Position numbers and translations under genes: made by a program. From ASMP01 sp964617015 (GTDB lineage Archaea > Nanobdellota > Nanobdellia > Pacearchaeales > GW2011-AR1): a stretch of 13,045 nt of DNA. Shown in pieces: positions 5,997-11,518 of this stretch. The notes beneath the pieces were generated by a model, which worked only from the letters and a program-made list of their open reading frames with translations, made no database searches and had not been told where the DNA came from. Within the stretch, counting starts at the first letter, position 1. Every line of letters begins with the position of its first letter. The stretch spans positions 1 through 13,045 of the forward strand of contig CAZTVG010000015.1 in the NCBI GenBank assembly GCA_964617015.1. The letters run 5' to 3'.

Positions 5997-6650
5997 ATGA
6001 CTCTGAAAGAAAAAGATTTTATTGAAATAGAATTTACAGGAAAGATAAAAGACGGAGAAGTTTTTGACTCCAACATAAAAGAAGATTTGGAAAAATCAGG
6101 TCTGAAACTTGAAGCAAAGCCTTTTGTTTTCTCTCTTGGACAGGGAATGTTTCTTAAATTTTTGGATGATTTTTTGATTGGAAAAAATATTGGAGAAGCA
6201 TTTGAGATTGAACTGGAACCAGAGAAAGCTTTTGGAAAGCGAAATCCTTCTTTGGTTCAGACAATTCCCATGGGGGTTTTTAAGGAGAGGAAAGCAAATC
6301 CTTTTCCAGGAGTTATGTTTAACTTTGATGGTCGTCATGGCAAGGTTCTGACTGTTTCAGGAGGAAGAGTCATGGTGGATTTCAATCACATTCTTGCAGG
6401 GAAAACAGTCCAGTACAAGGGAAAGGTCTTGAGAAGAGTTACCGATGTCAATGAAAAGGTGAAGGCTCTTAATGAATTCTTTTTAAGGAAAGATTTCAAA
6501 TTTGAAGTCAGGGAGAAAAAACTTGTTCTTGAAGTTGAAAAACCTCTTGTAAAACTCGTGGAACTTTTCAGGGATAAATTCAAGGAAATACTTGGCCTGG
6601 AACTGAAAATCAAGGAAACCGAAGAAAAACCAGACAAGAAATCACAATAA
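5997..6650 (+). CDS. FKBP-type peptidyl-prolyl isomerase, SlyD-like
   Basis: 217 aa. It catalyses cis-trans isomerisation of X-Pro bonds and acts as a chaperone. The FKBP core starts at DFIEIEFTGKIKDGEVFDS (7-25) and includes SLGQGMFLKFLDDFLIG (46-62). It is interrupted by an insert-in-flap chaperone domain (about 85-128) and closes with VDFNHILAGKTVQYKGKV (127-144), the SlyD-type return. A C-terminal extension of about 65 residues is charged and helical, as in long archaeal FKBPs. A TTG lies one codon upstream, but the ATG at 5997 is chosen because it is 25.5 nt from the shared TATA box. Cytoplasmic: no signal peptide. Confidence 0.93.
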   Translation: MTLKEKDFIEIEFTGKIKDGEVFDSNIKEDLEKSGLKLEAKPFVFSLGQGMFLKFLDDFLIGKNIGEAFEIELEPEKAFGKRNPSLVQTIPMGVFKERKANPFPGVMFNFDGRHGKVLTVSGGRVMVDFNHILAGKTVQYKGKVLRRVTDVNEKVKALNEFFLRKDFKFEVREKKLVLEVEKPLVKLVELFRDKFKEILGLELKIKETEEKPDKKSQ

Positions 6651-6652
6651 TT

Positions 6653-6660
6653 TTTATAAA
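6653..6660 (+). promoter_or_regulatory. TATA box, leaderless promoter of ftsZ
   Basis: TTTATAAA centred at 6656.5, 25.5 nt before the ftsZ ATG at 6682. It begins three nucleotides after the FKBP stop codon, so ftsZ has its own promoter despite the short spacing. Confidence 0.75.
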
Positions 6661-6681
6661 CGCGCATTAATTTATTCCGAT

Positions 6682-7764
6682 ATGGAAGATATCTATAATG
6701 ATGTTTCTTCTGAGGTAAAAGAAATTGATCGTGAGTTGGCTGAACTTCTGAAGAAACAGTCGGCCAAGATTAAAGTTGTTGGTGTTGGTGGAGGGGGAGG
6801 AAATTCCCTGAGCAGGATGCAGGAAATAGGAATAAAAGGGGGAGAATTAATTGCAGTCAACACAGATGCCCAGGATCTTTTATACAGCAATGTAAACCAG
6901 AAAATACTCATTGGCCGTGAATTAACTCAGGGGCTTGGTGCAGGAAGCAACCCAAAAATAGGGGAAGAAGCTGCAAAAGAATCTGAATCAGAAATAAAGA
7001 AAAAGCTTGCAGGAAGTGACATGGTTTTTATTACCTGTGGTCTTGGAGGAGGAACAGGAACAGGAGCTGCACCTGTTATAGCAGCTATTGCCAAGAAACA
7101 GGGTTCATTAACAATAGGGGTGGTGACCCTTCCTTTCACAATAGAAGGAAGGAAAAGAATAGAAAATTCCATGGACGGTCTGGAAAGACTTGAGTCAGTT
7201 GTTGATACTTTAATCGTAATTCCAAACGACAAGCTTCTTGAACTTGCCCCTGAACTGCCGTTGCATACCGCATTCAAGATTGCAGATGAAATTCTGACCA
7301 ATGCTGTAAAAGGTGTAACAGAGCTTGTCACAACTTCAGGGCTTGTAAACCTTGATTTTGCAGATGTTAAATCTGTAATGGCAAATGGCGGAGTTTCTCT
7401 TATTGGAATGGGGGAATCAGACAGTACAAACAGGTCAATTGAAGCCGTGGAAAAAGCCATACAAAATCCCCTTCTTGACGTGGATATTTCCAATGCTTCC
7501 GGGGCCCTGGTGAATATAATCGGGGGAAATGACATGAGTCTTGATGAATGCAAAACAATAATTGAAACAGTTGGAAACAAATTAAATCCCAATGCAAAAC
7601 TAATCTGGGGAGCTCAGATATCTCCTGATATGGACAAGTCAATCCGTGTTCTCCTGATTGTAACAGGCGTCAAGAGTGCGCAGATTCTTGGCCATGGTGA
7701 AACCATTGAGAGCATGAAGCACAGAGAAATTGAAGAAGAGCTTGGCATTGAATTTTTTGAATAA
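6682..7764 (+). CDS. ftsZ: Cell division GTPase FtsZ
   Basis: 360 aa, normal for archaeal FtsZ. It polymerises with GTP into the division ring. The GTP-binding domain starts at KVVGVGGGGGNSLSRM (31-46); the tubulin/FtsZ signature GGGTGTG is at 122-128; the T7 loop NLDFADV (223-229) carries the acidic residues that complete GTP hydrolysis in the next subunit. The C-terminal domain covers about 230-335. The tail is short and ends ELGIEFFE, with no long linker; a short acidic-hydrophobic tail of this kind is a plausible docking peptide for archaeal SepF, which is encoded 4 kb downstream. Whether it is FtsZ1 or FtsZ2 cannot be settled by eye. Own leaderless promoter. Confidence 0.98.
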   Translation: MEDIYNDVSSEVKEIDRELAELLKKQSAKIKVVGVGGGGGNSLSRMQEIGIKGGELIAVNTDAQDLLYSNVNQKILIGRELTQGLGAGSNPKIGEEAAKESESEIKKKLAGSDMVFITCGLGGGTGTGAAPVIAAIAKKQGSLTIGVVTLPFTIEGRKRIENSMDGLERLESVVDTLIVIPNDKLLELAPELPLHTAFKIADEILTNAVKGVTELVTTSGLVNLDFADVKSVMANGGVSLIGMGESDSTNRSIEAVEKAIQNPLLDVDISNASGALVNIIGGNDMSLDECKTIIETVGNKLNPNAKLIWGAQISPDMDKSIRVLLIVTGVKSAQILGHGETIESMKHREIEEELGIEFFE

Positions 7765-7768
7765 TGAA

Positions 7769-8005
7769 ATGACACTGGAAGAAGAACTTTTGGAAAAAGG
7801 CTTTAAGGCGATAGGGCCAAATAAGGTATTGGATTTAGGAAAAGAATTTGTCAGATTATTTTCTAGAGACAAAAGATCTATTCGTATATATATTATTCAT
7901 AAAGAAAATACAAGTGAGGATAATCCTAAACTTCATATGATGTATTATCGCTATGAAAACCTAGAACATCCTGATATCACAGAGCATAATTTTGGTAAAA
8001 CTTAA
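7769..8005 (+). CDS. Small protein of unknown function downstream of ftsZ
   Basis: 78 aa, soluble, charged, not recognised. It begins MTLEEELLEKGFKAIGPNKV and contains alternating strand-like stretches (SIRIYIIHKE, KLHMMYYRYENLEH). The ATG at 7769, 4 nt after the ftsZ stop, is preferred to an in-frame ATG at 7730 that would overlap ftsZ by 35 nt. No TATA box lies at the expected distance, so it is probably read from the ftsZ transcript. The weak secE TATA overlaps its stop codon. Placement between ftsZ and secE does not indicate a function. Confidence 0.6.
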   Translation: MTLEEELLEKGFKAIGPNKVLDLGKEFVRLFSRDKRSIRIYIIHKENTSEDNPKLHMMYYRYENLEHPDITEHNFGKT

Positions 8006-8008
8006 AAA
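8001..8008 (+). promoter_or_regulatory. Possible TATA box for secE
   Basis: CTTAAAAA centred at 8004.5, 25.5 nt before the secE ATG. It overlaps the stop codon of the preceding gene. Spacing is right but the sequence is a weak match. Confidence 0.35.
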
Positions 8009-8029
8009 CTCCTTATTTTTCTTTAGAAC

Positions 8030-8209
8030 ATGGTAAAAGTTATTGATGACCTAAAAAATTTTACATTAAAATCAAAGAGAGTCTGGCTTGTGCTGAAAAA
8101 ACCGACAAGGAGGGAATTTGAATCAGTTGCAAAAATCTCTGCTATAGGAATCCTGATACTTGGCACTCTTGGATTCCTGATTTCAATAATTATGAAATCT
8201 TTTATTTAG
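8030..8209 (+). CDS. secE: Protein translocase subunit SecE (Sec61 gamma)
   Basis: 59 aa, typical for archaeal SecE. It is the tail-anchored clamp of the SecY channel in the cytoplasmic membrane. An amphipathic N-terminal helix (about 5-30) contains RVWLVLKKPTRREF, the family motif; one transmembrane helix covers about 36-57 (ISAIGILILGTLGFLISII). In archaea secE usually precedes spt5 and L11, and it does here. The gene is too short for a 60-residue cutoff. It may have its own weak leaderless promoter or be read from ftsZ. Confidence 0.95.
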   Translation: MVKVIDDLKNFTLKSKRVWLVLKKPTRREFESVAKISAIGILILGTLGFLISIIMKSFI

Positions 8210-8214
8210 GAAGT

Positions 8215-8222
8215 TTTATAAA
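8215..8222 (+). promoter_or_regulatory. TATA box of the spt5-L11 transcript
   Basis: TTTATAAA centred at 8218.5. The 25.5-nt rule puts the start of transcription near 8244, where there is no start codon. This gives a leader of about 225 nt before the spt5 ATG, far longer than any other in the window. Confidence 0.6.
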
Positions 8223-8292
8223 CCAAAACTTTTAAGTAATATTACTATTCCTTAGATATTTAAGGCATAGACGGAGCTAAATAATCTTTTCA

Positions 8293-8326
8293 AAAACAAT
8301 TTCTTAAAAAGAAATTGGATAGAAAT
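8293..8326 (+). repeat. 34-nt leader repeat, copy 1 (spt5 leader)
   Basis: Identical over 34 nt to 11467-11500. The flank also matches (TTTC, with one extra A). It contains the 9-bp hairpin CAATTTCTT/AAGAAATTG with loop AAA, followed by GATAGAAAT. It lies inside the longer 8282-8342 stem. Confidence 0.9.
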
Positions 8327-8430
8327 ACTTGAAAAAAGATTAGACAAAACCAAGCTAAAACAAACATGAAGAAAAATGATTAATAAATTAAATAAAGGGA
8401 AGTTGACCTTTTTAGGGGAGGTTGATTGTC

Positions 8431-8448
8431 AAGGAACCTTGGTTCCTT
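8431..8448 (+). promoter_or_regulatory. Perfect 18-nt palindrome just upstream of spt5
   Basis: AAGGAACCTTGGTTCCTT is a perfect palindrome. As RNA it folds into a 7-bp stem with a CUUG tetraloop. It ends 20 nt before the spt5 ATG and 6 nt before the AGGTG Shine-Dalgarno. It could be an RNA hairpin controlling ribosome access or a DNA operator. Confidence 0.55.
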
Positions 8449-8468
8449 ACATGTAGGTGTCTTACCAA

Positions 8469-8924
8469 ATGATTTTTATTATTAAAGTTACAACAAACAA
8501 AGAAGAAAAAGCAGTGGACATGATAGCTGAAAGAGCAGAGAAAAAAAAACTGAATACATACGCTGTTTTGAGACCTCATGGTTTGAGAGGTTATGTCCTC
8601 CTTGAATCAGAAGATCGTGAGAGCGCAGAAGAGTCTGTTTTTAATCTTCCTTATGTAAAGGGAATCATAGGAAAAACAATAGGATACGCTGAAATTAAGA
8701 ATATGGTTGAGCCTTCTGTGAGCACTGTTTCAATCAAGGAAGGTGATATTGTTGAAATAATTGCAGAACCCTTCAAGAAAGAAAAAGCAAAGGTTTTAAG
8801 AATCTACAAGCAAAAAGAAGATGTTATTGTGAGTTTGCTTGGAGCAGTTGTTCCGCTGCCGGTTACAATTAAACTTGACAATGTTCGCGTGATAAGGAGA
8901 GGGGAGGAAGAAAGTGAAAACTAA
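8469..8924 (+). CDS. spt5: Transcription elongation factor Spt5 (NusG)
   Basis: 151 aa, normal for archaeal Spt5. It clamps RNA polymerase over the DNA channel with Spt4 and links transcription to translation. The NGN domain covers 1-80 (MIFIIKVTTNKEEKAVDMIA at the start, LPYVKGIIG at 60-68) and the KOW domain starts at IKEGDIVEIIAEPFKKEKAKV (89-109). A GTG at 8457 would add four residues, but ATG 8469 matches the family start and has AGGTG (8455-8459) at Shine-Dalgarno distance. It follows secE and precedes L11. Its 3' end, including the stop codon, is repeated 46 nt downstream. Confidence 0.95.
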   Translation: MIFIIKVTTNKEEKAVDMIAERAEKKKLNTYAVLRPHGLRGYVLLESEDRESAEESVFNLPYVKGIIGKTIGYAEIKNMVEPSVSTVSIKEGDIVEIIAEPFKKEKAKVLRIYKQKEDVIVSLLGAVVPLPVTIKLDNVRVIRRGEEESEN

Positions 8925-8925
8925 A
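8904..8925 (+). repeat. 22-nt direct repeat, copy 1, covering the spt5 stop codon
   Basis: Identical to 8950-8971; period 46 nt. It contains the last codons and the stop of spt5 (GAAAGTGAAAACTAA). The 24 nt between copies (8926-8949) are an imperfect palindrome with CCAAGCTTGG at the centre. Confidence 0.9.
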
Positions 8926-8949
8926 TATCGTCCAAGCTTGGCCGACATA

Positions 8950-8971
8950 GAGGAAGAAAGTGAAAACTAAA
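8950..8971 (+). repeat. 22-nt direct repeat, copy 2, between spt5 and L11
   Basis: Second copy of the spt5 3' end, now non-coding because spt5 already stopped at 8924. It looks like a local duplication rather than a gene part. Confidence 0.9.
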
Positions 8972-8974
8972 ATA

Positions 8975-8994
8975 TTTTCTCTAAAACGAGAAAA
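8975..8994 (+). promoter_or_regulatory. Hairpin upstream of L11
   Basis: TTTTCTC pairs with GAGAAAA, 7 bp around the loop TAAAAC. It ends 14 nt before the L11 ATG and just before the purine-rich AAGGGA that may serve as Shine-Dalgarno. The loop sequence CTAAAAC is also at the distance of a TATA box, but a poor match. Confidence 0.4.
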
Positions 8995-9008
8995 CATAAG
9001 GGAAGAAA

Positions 9009-9665
9009 ATGCAGGTTAAACTTCTTGTTGAAGGCGGAAACATGCAGCCCGGACCTTCTTTAAGCCAGAAGATAGGTCCCTTAGGAATAAATATAGGAAA
9101 GATTATTCAGAGGATTAATGAAGCTACAAAAAATTTCCATGGCCTGAAAGTTCCTGTTGAGCTGGATGTTAACACGAAAACAAAGGATTTTGAAATTAAA
9201 ATATTTTCCCCGCCTGTCTCAGAACTCCTGAAGAAAGAGTTGGGAATTGAAAAGGGCTCAGGCATACAGCATAAACTATATGCTGCTAATGCTTCAATAG
9301 AACAGATAATTTCTATAGCAAAAACAAAATTGCCAAACTTGCTTTGTAAAGATCTGAAAAGCGCTGTAAAGACAGTTATTGGAACCTGCGCAAGTCTTGG
9401 AGTTCTGGTTGAAAACCAGTTGGCTGCAGAATTGGGGCATCAGATAGCAGGGGGTAAGTTTAGCAAGGAAATTGAAGAAGAGAGAACAGAAACTTCTCCT
9501 GAGAAAAAAGTAGAATTAGATCAGTATTTTGAAGAGATAAAAGGCAAACAGGAACAGGTTATCCAGCAGGAAGAAGCTGCAAAAGCTGCTGCCGAGGCAG
9601 GAACATCTGAAGAAAAACCAGAAGAGGAAAAGCCAGAAGAAGAGGAAGAGACTGAAAAGAAATAG
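9009..9665 (+). CDS. rpl11: Ribosomal protein L11 with acidic C-terminal extension
   Basis: 218 aa; archaeal L11 is usually about 160. L11 binds the GTPase-associated region of 23S rRNA at the stalk base. The N-terminal domain (LLVEGGNMQPGPSLSQKIGPLGINIGK, 5-31) has the proline-rich signature; the rRNA-binding C-terminal domain covers about 70-150, with KSAVKTVIGTCASLGVLVE (117-135). After residue 155 there is a tail of about 60 residues: a short helical part (VELDQYFEEIKGKQEQVIQQ), an alanine-rich segment, then almost only Glu, Lys and Pro. ATG 9009 has AAGGGA a few nt upstream. Read with spt5; L1 is not the next gene, unlike in many archaea. Confidence 0.95.
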   Translation: MQVKLLVEGGNMQPGPSLSQKIGPLGINIGKIIQRINEATKNFHGLKVPVELDVNTKTKDFEIKIFSPPVSELLKKELGIEKGSGIQHKLYAANASIEQIISIAKTKLPNLLCKDLKSAVKTVIGTCASLGVLVENQLAAELGHQIAGGKFSKEIEEERTETSPEKKVELDQYFEEIKGKQEQVIQQEEAAKAAAEAGTSEEKPEEEKPEEEEETEKK

Positions 9666-9733
9666 TATTAATTCTTTAATGAAAATAGAAGTTTATTAAG
9701 TAGGTGGTATTGGTGTAATTAGGTTAGGCTAAA

Positions 9734-10543
9734 ATGAGAAGATACCTTATAACAAATAAATTAAGAAAAACTGTAATAAATAATCCCGAAAGCATGAGAG
9801 AAATCAGTAGAATTCTTGGGTTTGAAGTTAAAAATGTTGTGCACAAAAACTTTAGCATTAGAGAAGATCACATGGCTAAATTATCTGCCTTTTTTAATAA
9901 TGAATTTGTTTTGAAGGAAATACACTTGGATTATGGAAAAAATTTGGGAAAGAATGCATTTACACAACCGATAAAAAAGGTAAATAGGAATGGAAATTTA
10001 TCAGAATTAATTGGAATAATGTTGGGAGACGGGAATTTATTTAAGAATCAAATAAAAATATCTTTTGATAGAAGACACAATAATTACATATCTTACGTTA
10101 GAGATTTATTTAAGGCAGTTTTTGGAATTGATTTAAGATTAAAATTAACTAAAAATACGAACCAAGCAAATCTCTACTGTTACAATAAGTTTGTAGCACA
10201 GAGGTTAATTGATTATGGTCTAAAAAGGGGAAATAAAATAAAGAATCAGATAGGAATTCCTGAGTGGATAAAATTAAATAAGAGATATTCCAAGAGATGT
10301 ATAAGGGGTTTAATTGATACTGATGGGTGTATTTATATTTGTAAAAGAGAAGGACAAACTTACATAAAATTTACAAACTTTAATGAACAATTATTAGATG
10401 ATTTTAAGAAACTTACAATTAAATTAGATTATTCTTTTGCAAAGGCAAATAAAAGAAATTGGTGTCTTTATAGAAAAAAGGAGGTAGTAAGATTTATTAA
10501 TGAAATAAGACCTTTAAAAATTATATATGGGATCATGGGGTAG
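9734..10543 (+). CDS. LAGLIDADG homing endonuclease running into tRNA-Pro
   Basis: 269 aa. LAGLIDADG endonucleases cut long DNA sites and spread their own gene. Two motifs, ELIGIMLGDGNL (91-102) and IRGLIDTDGCI (190-200), each with the catalytic acidic residue (Asp99, Asp197), mark a single-chain enzyme. An N-terminal region of about 85 residues contains a helix-turn-helix-like MREISRILGFEVKNVVHKNF. Both catalytic residues are intact, so it may be active. The last four codons and the stop (10529-10543) lie inside tRNA-Pro; the normal C-terminus may be clipped. Codon use is very AT-rich, with many AAA, TTA, ATA and AGA codons, unlike the ribosomal genes beside it, and suggests transfer. There is no sign of an intein or of a host intron around it. 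Confidence 0.9.
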   Translation: MRRYLITNKLRKTVINNPESMREISRILGFEVKNVVHKNFSIREDHMAKLSAFFNNEFVLKEIHLDYGKNLGKNAFTQPIKKVNRNGNLSELIGIMLGDGNLFKNQIKISFDRRHNNYISYVRDLFKAVFGIDLRLKLTKNTNQANLYCYNKFVAQRLIDYGLKRGNKIKNQIGIPEWIKLNKRYSKRCIRGLIDTDGCIYICKREGQTYIKFTNFNEQLLDDFKKLTIKLDYSFAKANKRNWCLYRKKEVVRFINEIRPLKIIYGIMG

Positions 10544-10601
10544 CTTGGTAGCCTTCGAGCTTTGGGAGCTCGCGACCCCGGTTCAAATCCGGGTGGTCCC
10601 A
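10529..10601 (+). tRNA. tRNA-Pro (anticodon UGG)
   Basis: Perfect cloverleaf: acceptor GGGATCA/TGGTCCC (one T-G pair), D arm with two wobble pairs, anticodon stem CGAGC/GCTCG with loop TTTGGGA and anticodon TGG (codon CCA), T arm CCCGG-TTCAAAT-CCGGG, A discriminator. CCA is not encoded and there is no intron. The first 15 nt are also the end of the endonuclease reading frame, in frame from its first base; the D-arm TAG is that gene's stop. No clear TATA box is visible at the expected place within the endonuclease gene, so tRNA transcription may depend on upstream read-through or on a weak box near 10491-10498. Confidence 0.96.
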
Positions 10602-10610
10602 TTTAGAAAA

Positions 10611-10618
10611 TTTTAAAA
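10611..10618 (+). promoter_or_regulatory. TATA-like box for the 109-aa gene and L37Ae
   Basis: TTTTAAAA, ten nucleotides after tRNA-Pro and 26.5 nt before the ATG at 10641 (25.5 nt if read as TTTAAAAA at 10612-10619). A leaderless start is likely. Confidence 0.5.
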
Positions 10619-10640
10619 ACTATTCTTTAATTGAGATTTA

Positions 10641-10970
10641 ATGGTAGAAGAAATGACTGCTTATTATGCCAACTCACAAGGTGATCAGACTGTTTTTTTA
10701 TTACAGATTGGAAATGGAGCAATAAAAGAATACGGCATTTTTCAGATACCATCATACGGAACCTTTCATCTAATGGCTCCTGAACAAATAAAGCAATTTT
10801 ATTCATTTATAAAAGATGGAGAAATAAAACTTGTTAATCTCAATATTCCTGATAGCCGAAGAACAGAAATAAGTGAATTAGCAAAACGTGTCTCTGAAGC
10901 TATACCTTATGAACATATAGATTCTGAAAATGTAAGGCCTTTACTTGATCTAATTCCAAATCAGCCTTAA
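10641..10970 (+). CDS. Small protein of unknown function upstream of L37Ae
   Basis: 109 aa, soluble, not recognised. The first half is strand-like (AYYANSQGDQTVFLLQIGN, KEYGIFQIPSYGTFHLM) and the second half helical and charged (RRTEISELAKRVSEAIPYEH). ATG 10641 is favoured over the in-frame ATG at 10653 because of its TATA spacing. The stop is 6 nt before the L37Ae ATG and no promoter is visible between them, so they probably share a transcript. Function unknown; the tight link to ribosomal and polymerase genes is only weak evidence for a role in gene expression. Confidence 0.65.
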   Translation: MVEEMTAYYANSQGDQTVFLLQIGNGAIKEYGIFQIPSYGTFHLMAPEQIKQFYSFIKDGEIKLVNLNIPDSRRTEISELAKRVSEAIPYEHIDSENVRPLLDLIPNQP

Positions 10971-10976
10971 TCAAAA

Positions 10977-11195
10977 ATGACTTCAAAATCAAAAAAGACA
11001 AAATCAGCAGGAAGATACGGGGCAAGATACGGCAAAAGAGCCAAAGATGCTCTGGTCCGTGTTGAAACAAAGCAAAGAGTCAAGCAGAAATGTCCCTTTT
11101 GCGGGAAGCTAGGGGCAAAAAGACTGTCAAAAGGAATATGGCACTGCAAAAAGTGCAGTAAAAAATTTGCATCAGATACATATCACTTAGAATGA
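10977..11195 (+). CDS. rpl37ae: Ribosomal protein L37Ae (eL43)
   Basis: 72 aa, close to the usual 70-90. A large-subunit zinc protein. The basic N-terminus TKSAGRYGARYGKRAKDALVR (8-28) and a zinc ribbon with Cys39/Cys42 (KCPFCGKLG) and Cys57/Cys60 (IWHCKKCSKKF) are all in place. It starts 6 nt after the preceding gene. In many archaea L37Ae is followed by rpoP and prefoldin beta, and that order is kept here. The next 122 nt to rpoP are very AT-rich and hold nothing I recognise. Confidence 0.95.
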   Translation: MTSKSKKTKSAGRYGARYGKRAKDALVRVETKQRVKQKCPFCGKLGAKRLSKGIWHCKKCSKKFASDTYHLE

Positions 11196-11317
11196 TAAAT
11201 AAAACAGCAAATTAAATAAAATAATAGTTAAATAATAAAAAGTTAAGTTTAATAAAGTCTGATATTACAGGTTTGTATTAACAATCAAACAAATAACGCG
11301 AGGCGACAAACACCATC

Positions 11318-11455
11318 ATGCCAACTTACAAATGTTTTAATTGCGAGAAGAAGATTCAGAGTACAAGTCTTGACAAGAGATTTGTCTGTCCCCACTGTGG
11401 CGGCAAGATTTTCTATAAACCAAGAACACGGGTAAAGAGAGTGAAGGCAGATTAA
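11318..11455 (+). CDS. rpoP: RNA polymerase subunit P (RpoP, Rpb12 homologue)
   Basis: 45 aa, typical for this tiny subunit, which stabilises the Rpo3/Rpo10 assembly platform and promotes open-complex formation. It begins MPTYKCFNCEKKIQ and carries a zinc ribbon with Cys6/Cys9 and Cys24/Cys27 (RFVCPHCGGKIFYKPR), ending in the conserved basic tail RTRVKRVKAD. GAGG at 11300-11303 is a weak Shine-Dalgarno about 14 nt upstream. It lies between L37Ae and prefoldin beta, a common archaeal order. The gene is short enough to be skipped by length-filtered gene calling. Confidence 0.95.
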   Translation: MPTYKCFNCEKKIQSTSLDKRFVCPHCGGKIFYKPRTRVKRVKAD

Positions 11456-11466
11456 TAAAAACTTTC

Positions 11467-11500
11467 AAAACAATTTCTTAAAAAGAAATTGGATAGAAAT
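11467..11500 (+). repeat. 34-nt leader repeat, copy 2 (prefoldin beta leader)
   Basis: Identical over 34 nt to 8293-8326. It contains the hairpin CAATTTCTT/AAGAAATTG (11471-11491). It begins 12 nt after the rpoP stop and ends 42 nt before the prefoldin beta start codon. Confidence 0.9.
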
Positions 11501-11518
11501 GGGTGGGAGACTACGTCA

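Larger units (their letters stand above)
8244..8468 (+). promoter_or_regulatory. Long structured leader of spt5-L11 (or small RNA)
   Basis: About 225 nt without a recognised gene. Inverted repeats visible: CCTTA/TAAGG at 8250-8265; TAATCTTTT (8282-8290) with AAAAGATTA (8334-8342), a 9-bp stem enclosing a second 9-bp hairpin CAATTTCTT-AAA-AAGAAATTG (8297-8317); and the palindrome at 8431-8448. A 26-codon open frame (8376-8456) ends at a TAG that overlaps the AGGTG before spt5. Regulation of spt5/L11, or a separate small RNA, would both fit; neither matches a class I recognise. It has no C/D-box or H/ACA motifs that I can see. Confidence 0.5.

Noticed and set aside
6927..7592. 221-codon reverse frame inside ftsZ
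   Set aside because: Lies fully antisense to a clearly recognised FtsZ, has no family features and is Ser/Pro-rich.
9695..9733. Possible 5' tRNA remnant in front of the endonuclease gene (GGTGGTATTGGTGTAATTAG)
   Set aside because: It looks a little like a tRNA D arm, but no acceptor, anticodon or T arm can be built and it does not match the 5' end of tRNA-Pro.
9734..10601. Endonuclease gene as an intron-encoded gene within tRNA-Pro
   Set aside because: The tRNA is complete and uninterrupted from 10529 to 10601; the endonuclease lies upstream and overlaps only the tRNA 5' end, so it is not in an intron.
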